Below the pieces are notes generated by a model. The model was given only the letters and a program-made list of their open reading frames with translations, was not told the DNA's origin and did not search any database. The translations under genes and the position numbers were made by a program. DNA of 5,985 nt from an uncultured Solirubrobacteraceae bacterium (GTDB lineage Bacteria; Actinomycetota; Thermoleophilia; Solirubrobacterales; Solirubrobacteraceae), in the NCBI GenBank assembly GCA_955652345.1, contig CATPBV010000138.1, forward strand, positions 1 to 5,985, read 5' to 3'. Positions 1 to 5,855 of this stretch are shown piece by piece (position 1 is the stretch's first letter; the number at the start of each line of letters is the position of its first letter).

Positions 1-552
1 CCGCCTGAGCCTTGTCTTGTAGCCGGTGCTTCGTGGAAGCAGAAGCCATCGGTGGAGGGCGGGGTGTTCTCCGCACGCTCGGATCTGGAGCGCAAGCGAG
101 CGCGACGAGTACATCGGTTTACCTTCCTGGCCCGCTTCTGTGTCAACACACCCAACGCGACCTACCGCAACCACGGCTCGCATGCGGAGGCGATCGAGAT
201 CCTGTTCGACCCCGACCGCATCTCCTACCGGGACCTGCTCGAGTTCTTCTTTCAGATTCACGACCCGACCACGAAGAACCGTCAGGGCAACGACGTCGGC
301 GCGAGCTATCGCTCGGCGATCTACTACGTCGACGACGACCAGCGCCGCGTCGCGGAGGACACGATCGCCGATGTCGACGCCTCCGGCCTGTGGCCCGGCA
401 ACGTCGTCACCGAGGTGGAGCCCGCCGGACCGTTCTGGGAGGCGGAGCCCGAACACCAGGACTACCTTGAGCGCTACCCCAACGGCTACACCTGCCACTT
501 CGTCCGTCCGGGCTGGAAACTGCCGCGACGCGCTCGGGAAGCGGCGCACTGA
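1..552 (+). CDS. msrA: Peptide-methionine (S)-S-oxide reductase MsrA, N-terminus degenerate and probably inactive
   Basis: MsrA reduces methionine-S-sulfoxide in proteins and free methionine in the cytosol. The frame is open from the left edge to a TGA at 550-552; an internal GTG at 52 would give 166 residues, and I number from it. From residue 34 (PNATYRNHG) to about 160 it is textbook MsrA: HAEAIEI holds the active-site Glu (46), GNDVGASYRSAI holds Asp81 and Tyr86, and FWEAEPEHQDYLERYPNGY follows. The catalytic GGCFWG motif is missing: at residues 3-8 the frame reads GGVFSA, with Val for the nucleophilic Cys and Ser for Trp. The next 25 residues do not resemble the usual PGVxSTRVGYTGG stretch. 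A TGT lies one base out of frame at 65-67, suggesting small indels. It is therefore a 5'-damaged pseudogene, or intact with sequence errors. Family assignment is secure; activity is doubtful. It precedes ridA by 32 bases. Confidence 0.85.
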   Translation, partial: PPEPCLVAGASWKQKPSVEGGVFSARSDLERKRARRVHRFTFLARFCVNTPNATYRNHGSHAEAIEILFDPDRISYRDLLEFFFQIHDPTTKNRQGNDVGASYRSAIYYVDDDQRRVAEDTIADVDASGLWPGNVVTEVEPAGPFWEAEPEHQDYLERYPNGYTCHFVRPGWKLPRRAREAAH

Positions 553-568
553 GTCCAAGCGATCCACC

Positions 569-578
569 AGGAGAGGAG
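569..578 (+). promoter_or_regulatory. Ribosome binding site of ridA
   Basis: AGGAGAGGAG lies six bases before the ATG at 585. It is a strong purine-rich Shine-Dalgarno sequence in the short gap after the msrA stop, so it fixes the ridA start and allows ridA to be translated independently even if the upstream gene is broken. Confidence 0.75.
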
Positions 579-584
579 CGGGCG

Positions 585-977
585 ATGACTCGAACGGCGG
601 TATCGAGCGATCAGGCCCCCGATGCGCTAGGGCCCTATAGCCAGGCGATCGTCGCGGGCGGGTTGGTCTTCTGCTCCGGGATGGCGGGGATCGACCCCGC
701 GACCGGCGCGATTGCGGATGGGATCGAAGCCCAGACCGAGCAGGCGCTGCTGAACCTCGCCGCTGTGCTCAGCGCCGCTGGGTCATCCATGGAAGACGTG
801 GTCAAGACGACGATCTTCTACGCCAACGTCGAGGACTTCGGCCGCCTCAACGAGGTCTACGCCCGGCACATGCCCGATCCACCGCCGGCGCGGTCTGCCC
901 CGGCCCATGTGCGGCTGCCCCGCGGCCTGCTCGTCTCGATCGAGGCGATCGCGGTCCTTCCAAGCCCGTCGACTTAG
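585..977 (+). CDS. ridA: RidA family enamine/imine deaminase
   Basis: This 130-residue protein has the usual length of the RidA (YjgF/YER057c/UK114) family. These cytosolic trimers hydrolyse reactive 2-aminoacrylate and related enamine/imine intermediates released by PLP enzymes. Visible hallmarks are GPYSQAI (residues 16-22, with the conserved Tyr18), the SG-xxG-DPATG segment (31-41), the helix TEQALLNLAAVLSAAGSSMEDVVK (51-74), NEVYARHM (89-96), PARS with substrate-binding Arg103, and IEAIAV with Glu120. Retention of Arg103 and Glu120 argues for a catalytically competent RidA. The stretch SAPAHVRLPRG replaces the more usual S-C/T-V-x-VARLP-(K/R) but keeps its length. A strong Shine-Dalgarno precedes the ATG, and the gene probably shares a transcript with msrA. 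No clear terminator follows its TAG. Confidence 0.93.
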   Translation: MTRTAVSSDQAPDALGPYSQAIVAGGLVFCSGMAGIDPATGAIADGIEAQTEQALLNLAAVLSAAGSSMEDVVKTTIFYANVEDFGRLNEVYARHMPDPPPARSAPAHVRLPRGLLVSIEAIAVLPSPST

Positions 978-1391
978 CTTCTGAGCCGCTCGCAGGACTG
1001 CCCGGCCGTGAACCGGATCGCTCACATGGCGACACGCCAAGCGAGACTGCCGGATCGTCGTCCAGGCAGCTACTGCCGAGCTGCTGCTACACGAGTTGGT
1101 GGACCGGAAGCAGCAGCCTGATCCCGATCGACGCCGGGGTGCCTCGCAGCCGATGGTTCGTGAAAGCGGGAGCGGGCGACCAGCGGGTTGCCGCGCCGCG
1201 CACGACCATATTTGGAGCCTTGTTGCTGCTGCTGCTTTTCGATCAAAGGGACAGACTGCTCGGTCGCTTTCAGGAATGTCTGCCTACGTTCCGGTCCTGC
1301 GTCTGCGGGCGCGCCGACGGCAAGTTCAGGTTGTCAGTTCCCGCAACGCGATGTGCAGTGCGGCGACGAGCCGGCTAGAACCGCCTTTCGG
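978..1391. other. Convergent intergenic gap without supportable gene
   Basis: These 414 bases lie between two convergent 3' ends (ridA and the small minus-strand gene). Open frames on either strand look like no family I recognise; they are rich in Arg, Ser and Pro as expected for unread high-GC DNA. The stretch holds a short hairpin at 1065-1077 (GGCAG-cta-CTGCC), triplet-repeat runs, and an unusually A/T-rich patch near 1207-1250. I see no tRNA, no clear T-tract terminator and no promoter with a gene behind it. Confidence 0.6.
1080..1117. repeat. Inverted triplet repeat (GCTGCTGCT / AGCAGCAGC)
   Basis: GCTGCTGCT at 1080-1088 is the exact reverse complement of AGCAGCAGC at 1109-1117, giving a 9-bp stem with a 20-base loop. 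A further GCTGCTGCTGCT run at 1225-1236 could pair with the second arm instead. The structure lies about 100 bases past ridA and could act as a transcript 3' end, but no T-tract follows. Confidence 0.5.
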
Positions 1392-1401
1392 CTAGAACCG
1401 C
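1372..1401. repeat. Short tandem repeat overlapping the 3' end of the 92-residue gene
   Basis: The 13-mer CGGCTAGAACCGC occurs at 1372-1384 and again at 1389-1401, a period of 17 bases. The second copy contains the minus-strand stop codon (TAG, 1394-1392) and its preceding codons; the first copy lies just beyond it and repeats the same stop. It looks like a recent small tandem duplication. Confidence 0.6.
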
Positions 1402-1670
1402 TCTTGGTTGTAGATGTCGAGCAGCTCGGGAGGATTCGGCTGCGCGATGCCTACCTCGTCGAGGATCGGAAGCAGATGCTCCCCAAACGCCTCGAACTGC
1501 CCGTTGGAGGCCCAGATCTCGCTCACCTTCAGCTGGCCTTCCGTTCCAAAGCAGACGTGGTACTCAAGGCCGGCTGGGGGCCAATGACCTGCTTCGTTGA
1601 GGCGACGCTTGACCTCGTTGTACTTGTCAGCGGTCAGGGACTCGGGTGAAAAGCGGACCAACATACTCAT
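1392..1670 (-). CDS. Uncharacterised 92-residue protein, ABM-like alpha/beta pattern
   Basis: The predicted order of elements is strand (SMLVRF, 2-7), helix (TADKYNEVKRRLNEAG, 13-28), strand (LEYHVCFG, 35-42), strand (LKVSEIWAS, 48-56), helix (NGQFEAFGEHLLPILDEVGI, 57-76) and a tail. This is the beta-alpha-beta-beta-alpha order of small dimeric ferredoxin-like proteins such as antibiotic biosynthesis monooxygenases (ABM). It resembles short hypothetical proteins common in actinobacteria, whose substrate I do not know. Full family length, no signal peptide and no membrane segment suggest a soluble cytosolic protein. The ATG at 1670 is supported by AAAGGA (1683-1678) seven bases upstream; the second Met (codon 3) is an alternative. 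It appears to be a single-gene unit with its own promoter. That it is a real gene is fairly sure; the fold is inferred and the function unknown. Confidence 0.85.
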   Translation of the reverse strand: MSMLVRFSPESLTADKYNEVKRRLNEAGHWPPAGLEYHVCFGTEGQLKVSEIWASNGQFEAFGEHLLPILDEVGIAQPNPPELLDIYNQERF

Positions 1671-1707
1671 CGCGGCGTCCTTTCGGTCGGGAACTCTTCA
1701 AGGGGCG

Positions 1708-1737
1708 ACCCTACCTCCGCAAGGGGGCGACTCACAA
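1708..1737 (-). promoter_or_regulatory. Candidate sigma-A-type promoter of the 92-residue gene
   Basis: On the minus strand TTGTGA (1737-1732) and TAGGGT (1713-1708) are separated by 18 bases, matching the -35/-10 layout with the TANNNT form typical of high-GC actinobacteria. Transcription would start near 1701 and give a leader of about 30 bases carrying the AAAGGA ribosome binding site. This is pattern matching only. Confidence 0.4.
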
Positions 1738-2261
1738 GTGTTTGACGCCCACGCGACTGGGATCGAGCGGTCACCTGACGACCTCTCGGTGCGTGGGAAA
1801 CCGCGCCATCGCTATTCGCCACCGGAGCAGGCACGCCGGCCGTCGACATCGGCGCAGCGCTGTGGAACGCTTCCGAACGTCTCCACGGCCGCCCGCAGAC
1901 TACCGGTTTGGGCTTACGAGCAGTGTCGATCACCCAGCAACGGGCCCGCTCGGGGAGACGACGGCCCGCTAGCGAGGCCCGAGCCGTACTGCCGCCTTGT
2001 CGCCAGACGAGTCACGCCCCAGCCGACCTCCCCCCTTTGCCCACCAGCGGCAGCGAGCAAGCGCGCGCACACGAGAGCGCGGGCTATGAACGGACGCGAC
2101 AGGCGACCTCGTTCAGTACAGCCGCTCAACTCTACGGAGCGACCGTTCCGCTTATCTCAACCTCGCTGGACAAAGGCACCTGCTGCCGTCGCATTGCGAG
2201 CGGCGACGAGGACCGGCCTCGATGATCCGTGCTTCACGAAAGCACAAGTGCGGGCTCGAAC

Positions 2262-2286
2262 CCAGCGGCCACCTCCTCGCCGCTGG
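2262..2286. other. Hairpin in the bioF 3' region
   Basis: CCAGCGGC (2262-2269) pairs exactly with GCCGCTGG (2279-2286), an 8-bp GC-rich stem with a nine-base loop. A smaller hairpin, GTGCTT / AAGCAC with a five-base loop, lies at 2229-2245. Neither is followed by a T-tract; they may protect or end the bioF transcript. Confidence 0.4.
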
Positions 2287-2321
2287 TGCGAGTGCACGAG
2301 CATGAGCTCTGAGCCGTCAAC

Positions 2322-2337
2322 GCGGGTCGATACCCGC
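2322..2337 (-). terminator. Candidate terminator hairpin of bioF
   Basis: GCGGGT and ACCCGC form a perfect 6-bp stem around a four-base loop, beginning five bases past the bioF stop codon on the minus strand. The 3' flank (GTTGACGG) lacks a run of T, so it is at best a weak intrinsic terminator or an RNA-stabilising stem. Confidence 0.4.
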
Positions 2338-2342
2338 TCGTG

Positions 2343-3518
2343 TTACAGCTGGTGCGCTTGAGGGCTTGCGTATTGCGTTGCTTTTGACAGCGCCCGCGCC
2401 GCCTGACGAAGCTCGTCTTCGCTGTGGACGGAAGTCGCCACTAGCCGGAGCCGCGAGGTGCCGGCGGGCACCGTTGGCGGGCGGATCGCCTGGGCGAACA
2501 CTCGGTCGCGCAGGGCTTGCTCGCAAACCTCGACAGCACTCCGGGGATCACCGACGAAGATCGGGACTATGGGCATCTCGTTCTGCTCGACCGCGAAGCC
2601 CCGGGCCGCAAGCTCGGTCCGCAGCAGAAGCGCATTGCGCCACAAGCGTGTAACCCTCGCCGGCTCCTCACACAGCAGCTTCAGCCCCGCGAGCGCCGCG
2701 GCGACTGTCGGCGGCGGCAGCGCGGTCGAGTAGATCAGCGTCCGTGCACGATTGACCAGAAACTCACCCATCGCTCGATTGCAGCAGGCAAACGCACCGT
2801 AGCTGCCGAGTGCTTTGCCAAGCGTGCCGATGACCACGTCGACCTCATGCTCGAGCCCCAGCGCGGCAACCAGGCCGCGGCCTCCGGGCCCAACCACACC
2901 GGTTGCATGCGCCTCGTCAACGACAAGGCGCGCGCCGTGACGTCGCGCCAGCTCGACGATCTGCTCCAGCGGCGCCAAATCCCCGTCCATCGAGAACACA
3001 GCATCGGTGACGATCAGCGCAGGCCGGCCCGCGGCGTATCGCAGCCCATGCTCGAGTGCGGTCATATCACGGTGGGCGTACACGATCGTCTCCGCACGCG
3101 CCTGCCGGCAGCCGTCGACGATCGAGGCATGGTTGAGCTCGTCGGAGAGCACCACCTCGCCGCGTCCGGCGAGCGCAGCGATCACCCCAATGTTCGCGAG
3201 AAACCCCGAGCCAAACAACACGCACCGGTCATACGCCTTGAAGGCGGCGATCTCCGCCTCGAGCTCCGAGTGCAGCAACATGTTCCCCGACACCAGTCGC
3301 GACGCGCCCGCGCCGGCGCCCCATTTCTGCGCAGCGTCGGCAGCCGCACCGCGAAGCGCTGGATGGTTGGCGAGCCCAAGGTAGTCGTTGGAGCACAGCA
3401 GGATCACCTCGCGTCCGTCCAGCCGCACCCGCGGGCCCTGCGCGCTTTCGATCACGCGCAGCTCGCGATACAGACCGGCACAGCGCAGCTCATTCAGGGT
3501 CGCGGCGACGTCCGTCAT
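2343..3518 (-). CDS. bioF: 8-amino-7-oxononanoate synthase BioF
   Basis: BioF is a PLP enzyme of the alpha-oxoamine synthase family. It condenses a pimeloyl thioester with L-alanine to give 8-amino-7-oxononanoate (KAPA), releasing CO2, in cytosolic biotin synthesis. All family landmarks are present in 391 residues, the normal size: CSNDYLGLANHP (42-53), GAGASRLVSGN (69-79), LNHASIVDG with His130, DAVFSMDGD (172-180), DEAHATGVVGPGGRG (201-215) with Asp201 and His204, and GTLGKALGSYGAF (231-243) with PLP-binding Lys235, then RPPTVPAGTSRLRL (346-359). Related family members (glycine C-acetyltransferase, 5-aminolevulinate synthase) are possible in principle, but the neighbouring bioA makes BioF by far the best call. 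The ATG at 3518 is preceded by GGAGG (3527-3523) at good spacing. It lies 141 bases downstream of bioA, so it is likely co-transcribed but independently translated. Confidence 0.95.
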   Translation of the reverse strand: MTDVAATLNELRCAGLYRELRVIESAQGPRVRLDGREVILLCSNDYLGLANHPALRGAAADAAQKWGAGAGASRLVSGNMLLHSELEAEIAAFKAYDRCVLFGSGFLANIGVIAALAGRGEVVLSDELNHASIVDGCRQARAETIVYAHRDMTALEHGLRYAAGRPALIVTDAVFSMDGDLAPLEQIVELARRHGARLVVDEAHATGVVGPGGRGLVAALGLEHEVDVVIGTLGKALGSYGAFACCNRAMGEFLVNRARTLIYSTALPPPTVAAALAGLKLLCEEPARVTRLWRNALLLRTELAARGFAVEQNEMPIVPIFVGDPRSAVEVCEQALRDRVFAQAIRPPTVPAGTSRLRLVATSVHSEDELRQAARALSKATQYASPQAHQL

Positions 3519-3522
3519 CGCT

Positions 3523-3527
3523 CCTCC
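3523..3527 (-). promoter_or_regulatory. Ribosome binding site of bioF
   Basis: GGAGG, within GGTGGAGGAG on the minus strand, sits four bases before the ATG at 3518. It settles the bioF start and contrasts with bioA, which has no clear site. Confidence 0.7.
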
Positions 3528-3545
3528 ACCGTGCCAAAGTCCGGG

Positions 3546-3562
3546 CGCCTACGGATTAGGCG
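3546..3562. other. Hairpin between bioA and bioF
   Basis: CGCCTA (3546-3551) and TAGGCG (3557-3562) form a perfect 6-bp stem with a five-base loop, 19 bases before the bioF ribosome binding site on the minus strand. It could be a processing or stability element, or an attenuating stem, in the 141-base bioA-bioF spacer. No T-tract follows, and no protein-coding frame in the spacer is convincing. Confidence 0.35.
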
Positions 3563-3659
3563 AGCCACGCGCGCCCCGCTAGATCGCGTTAGCGCGCTCA
3601 GTGCTGGGGTCAGATCATTCGGCGAGACGCGAATCCGCATTGGTCAGCATCCACGGCGT

Positions 3660-4994
3660 TCACGCGCCGCCTCCAGCCGCCGCGGCGGCCACTACTGCAC
3701 GGCCGATCTTCTGAACGTCCTGATCGGTAGTGATGTAAGGCGGCATCGTATAGACGAGGTTCCGAAACGGCCGCAGCCATACGCCGTGCTCGATTGCCGC
3801 GTTCGTGGCGGCGGCGACGTCCACCTCCCGGGCCAACTGCACGACACCGATCGCGCCCAGCACTCTCACGTCCTCTACGCCCGGCAGCTTCCACGCCGCG
3901 TGAAGACCGGAGGCGAGGCCGCGCTCGATCCGCGCGACGGACTCTCGCCAGCTCCCATCGGCGAGCAAATCGAGCGAGGCAAGCGCGGCCGCGCACGCCA
4001 GCGGATTCGCCATGTAGGTCGGGCCGTGCATCAGCGCGCCGCCTTCGCCGTTGGTTATCGCGTGCGCGACCGCAGGGGTGCAAAGCGTGGCGGCAAGCGT
4101 CAGGTAACCACCGGTCAGTGCCTTGCCGATGCACATGATGTCGGGAGCGACGCCGGCGTGCTCGCATGCGAACAGCGCCCCGGTGCGTCCGAACCCGGTG
4201 GCGATCTCGTCCAATACGAGCAGCAGGCCGTGCCGGTCGCAGAGCTCCCGTAAGAGCCCAACGACCGCCGGGTCGTAGAACCACATTCCCCCTGCCCCCT
4301 GCACGACCGGCTCGACCACCACCCCGGCCAGCCCCCCAGCATGGCGGGCGAACGCGTCCTCGAGACGAGCGGCGTACGCCGGCTCCAGGCGGCGAGGTGG
4401 CCGGTCTACGAAGACATGCTCGGCGAGCGCCCCTCTGAACAACGCATGCATCCCGTCGACCGGGTCGCAGATCGCCATCGCTCCCAGCGTGTCCCCGTGG
4501 TAGCCGCCCCGGATCGTCAAGAACCGCCTGCCCGGGCGAGCCTGCAGGCACATCTTGAGCGCAACCTCGACCGCGACCGACCCCGAGTCCGCAAAGAACA
4601 CGTGCCGAAGTTCACCCGGCGCCATCTGAACAAGCTGCGCCGCGAGACGCACCGCCGGCTCGTGGGTGAGACCACCGAACATCACGTGGGCCATCCGCTC
4701 AAGCTGGCTGCGCAGCGCCGCGTCGATCGCCGGGTTTCGATACCCGTGCACCGCGCACCACCACGAAGCCATGCCATCCACCAGCTCCCGGCCATCCGCC
4801 AAATGCAGGCGAACCCCATCGGCCGAGACAACCGGCAACGGAGCGGTCAGAGCCGGCATCGGACCATATGGATGCCACACGTGTTCGTGATCCAGCGCCA
4901 GCAGCTCATCAATCCAATCCGCCCGCCCATAGCCCCAAGAGGCGCGACCGCCGAAAGAAGAGCCTGAGCCAATCCTGGCCGCCATGTCAGACAA
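3660..4994 (-). CDS. bioA: Adenosylmethionine-8-amino-7-oxononanoate aminotransferase BioA (DAPA synthase)
   Basis: BioA is a class III PLP aminotransferase. It converts KAPA, the BioF product, to 7,8-diaminononanoate (DAPA) using S-adenosylmethionine as amino donor. The similarity to E. coli BioA is end to end: VWHPYGPM (39-46), VDGMASWWCAVHGY (72-85) with the substrate-site Trp pair, HVMFGGLTHEPA (103-114), FADSGSVAVEVALKM (134-148), GGYHGDT (163-169) with Tyr165, EPVVQGAGGM (228-237), DEIATGFGRTG (262-272) with PLP Asp262, IGKALTGG with Lys291, MHGPTYMANPLACAAA (322-337), and GVWLRPF with Arg408. At 444 residues it is slightly long because about 27 Gly/Ser-rich residues precede the conserved start (LLALDHEHVWHPY). 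The annotated start is TTG at 4994; the ATG at 4985 (codon 4) is equally likely, and neither has a clear Shine-Dalgarno. It is the upstream gene of the bioA-bioF pair. Confidence 0.95.
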   Translation of the reverse strand: MSDMAARIGSGSSFGGRASWGYGRADWIDELLALDHEHVWHPYGPMPALTAPLPVVSADGVRLHLADGRELVDGMASWWCAVHGYRNPAIDAALRSQLERMAHVMFGGLTHEPAVRLAAQLVQMAPGELRHVFFADSGSVAVEVALKMCLQARPGRRFLTIRGGYHGDTLGAMAICDPVDGMHALFRGALAEHVFVDRPPRRLEPAYAARLEDAFARHAGGLAGVVVEPVVQGAGGMWFYDPAVVGLLRELCDRHGLLLVLDEIATGFGRTGALFACEHAGVAPDIMCIGKALTGGYLTLAATLCTPAVAHAITNGEGGALMHGPTYMANPLACAAALASLDLLADGSWRESVARIERGLASGLHAAWKLPGVEDVRVLGAIGVVQLAREVDVAAATNAAIEHGVWLRPFRNLVYTMPPYITTDQDVQKIGRAVVAAAAAGGGA

Positions 4995-5121
4995 CAGCCG
5001 GATCTCGGGATACCAGCGCAGAGCGCAAGCAGGCTTTGGGCGTCACGTCACCGCCTGCGCTGAACCCTCGGCCACGATCGCGACGCCCACCCTTGCGGTC
5101 TCGTCAACACGCACGTCGGCC

Positions 5122-5149
5122 GCAATAGCATGCCAAAGGATCGCCTCAA
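5122..5149 (-). promoter_or_regulatory. Weak candidate promoter of bioA
   Basis: On the minus strand TTGAGG (5149-5144) and TATTGC (5127-5122) are 16 bases apart. The -35 is fair but the -10 lacks the final T. Transcription from it would give a leader of roughly 120 bases. No BirA-type or BioQ-type palindromic operator is recognisable in 4995-5260, and there is no credible gene in that stretch. Confidence 0.2.
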
Positions 5150-5246
5150 GGCTCAACGCCTAGCACACGCACCGAACCCCGTCTGACCGAGCGGGCGACG
5201 TCGTCACGCGGGGAGCGTTGCATCGTTACTCGCTCGTGGGGACAGT

Positions 5247-5259
5247 CCGGCTTGGCCGG
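5247..5259 (-). terminator. Candidate hairpin just past the ABM gene stop
   Basis: CCGGC (5247-5251) and GCCGG (5255-5259) form a 5-bp stem with a three-base loop, directly after the TGA of the ABM-domain gene on the minus strand. There is no T-tract, so if it works at all it is a weak terminator separating this gene from bioA. Confidence 0.25.
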
Positions 5260-5260
5260 C

Positions 5261-5569
5261 TCACATCTGCGGCGACTCCGAGGAGGCGACCTCGAAGATC
5301 GTCCACTCAGGAGAGCCGGCCAGAGCGCCTGCCTGCATCAGCTCAACCACCTGCGCCACTTCCGGAATCGACTCTTCGCGCTCCATCGCGGCTCGATCTT
5401 CGAACACCTCAGTAGCGATCAGCGCATCGGCGTCCGTGAGATCCCGGGCGATGTCAAAGTGAATCACGCCGTCGAGGCGACGGGCCGCTTCAACGACCGC
5501 CTTCATCGCCGCCGCCATCTCGGCCGACTTCTCGGGCTGGCAGCGCACCTTGAACCGTACGACGACCAC
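5261..5569 (-). CDS. Antibiotic biosynthesis monooxygenase (ABM) domain protein
   Basis: This small protein of about 102 residues has the single-domain ABM layout: strand (VVVVRFKVRC, from the start), helix (EKSAEMAAAMKAVVEAARR, 14-32), strand (GVIHFDIARDL, 35-45), strand (ADALIATEVFED, 48-59), helix (AAMEREESIPEVAQVVELMQAGAL, 61-84) and a last strand (PEWTIFEVA, 88-96). Such proteins are soluble dimers that bind quinols, haem or other aromatic compounds; many have no known substrate. I chose the GTG at 5569 because GAGGAG (5581-5576) lies exactly six bases upstream. An ATG at 5587 is in frame but poorly supported, and further extension to an ATG at 5755 would add low-complexity, Arg-rich sequence absent from the family. 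A candidate -10 (TAGATT, 5625-5620) lies about 50 bases upstream. It is divergent from the flavoprotein gene; specific function is unknown. Confidence 0.85.
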   Translation of the reverse strand: MVVVRFKVRCQPEKSAEMAAAMKAVVEAARRLDGVIHFDIARDLTDADALIATEVFEDRAAMEREESIPEVAQVVELMQAGALAGSPEWTIFEVASSESPQM

Positions 5570-5575
5570 ATCAAT

Positions 5576-5581
5576 CTCCTC
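5576..5581 (-). promoter_or_regulatory. Ribosome binding site deciding the ABM gene start
   Basis: GAGGAG on the minus strand is six bases upstream of the GTG at 5569. It lies inside the longer open frame, so it argues that the upstream in-frame ATG codons (5587 and 5755) are not used. Confidence 0.55.
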
Positions 5582-5843
5582 GTCCATGAACGCGAACCCG
5601 ACACCCACGCCGGTACGCGAATCTAACCGCTGCCCAGCCCGATTGCGAGCGCGCGCCAGAAACGCTCGGATCTGGGCGATTGCGCAAGTGCGAGGCCCAT
5701 GCCGGCAACCCGCGGCCGCGTACTGCTTCCACCGCTGGTGCTTGCGGCCGAACAAGGTCGCAGGTAGCGATCTTGCCGTCCCTGCTGGGCGCGCTCGGTG
5801 TCCGCTGAGCGTTACGGCGCGCGACCGCGCTTTCCGTGCCTGG

Positions 5844-5849
5844 TAGGTT
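5844..5849 (+). promoter_or_regulatory. Candidate -10 element of a leaderless flavoprotein transcript
   Basis: TAGGTT fits the actinobacterial TANNNT -10 form and ends six bases before the GTG at 5856. This would place transcription initiation on the start codon itself. No Shine-Dalgarno is present, which agrees with leaderless expression; no convincing -35 is seen. Confidence 0.4.
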
Positions 5850-5855
5850 CGTCGG

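Larger units (their letters stand above)
1671..2342. other. Long intergenic gap, no supportable gene
   Basis: This stretch of 672 bases lies between the start of the 92-residue gene and the stop of bioF, both on the minus strand. Frames exist on both strands, up to roughly 250 codons, but their translations are Arg/Pro/Ser-rich and match no recognisable family. The right-hand end (below about 1740) carries the candidate promoter of the small gene, and the last 110 bases carry three hairpins beyond bioF. The middle (about 1740-2225) shows nothing I can name: no transposase remnant, tRNA or repeat array. Confidence 0.6.

Noticed and set aside
2246..2300. tRNA-like T-arm (GGTTCGAGCCC on the minus strand)
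   Set aside because: The T-stem has a mismatch, and no matching acceptor stem, anticodon arm or D-arm can be built at tRNA spacing.
1597..2361. A 254-codon plus-strand frame across the long gap
   Set aside because: It begins inside the 92-residue gene on the opposite strand, its composition is Arg/Pro/Ser/Thr-rich throughout, and it shows no domain or good ribosome binding site.
2517..4253. A 578-codon open frame on the plus strand
   Set aside because: It runs antisense through both bioF and bioA, whose minus-strand frames match their families end to end. Its translation has no recognisable domain; long antisense frames are expected in high-GC genes.
3610..4551. A 313-codon minus-strand frame overlapping bioA
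   Set aside because: It is an out-of-frame shadow of bioA with Arg/Gly-rich sequence and no family resemblance.
4995..5260. Possible biotin-responsive operator or riboswitch upstream of bioA
   Set aside because: No long dyad of BirA or BioQ type and no known riboswitch core could be recognised; only a weak promoter-like pair is present.
5570..5755. N-terminal extension of the ABM protein to the ATG at 5755
   Set aside because: The added 62 residues are Arg/Ala-rich and unlike any ABM N-terminus, while GAGGAG with the GTG at 5569 gives a proper start.
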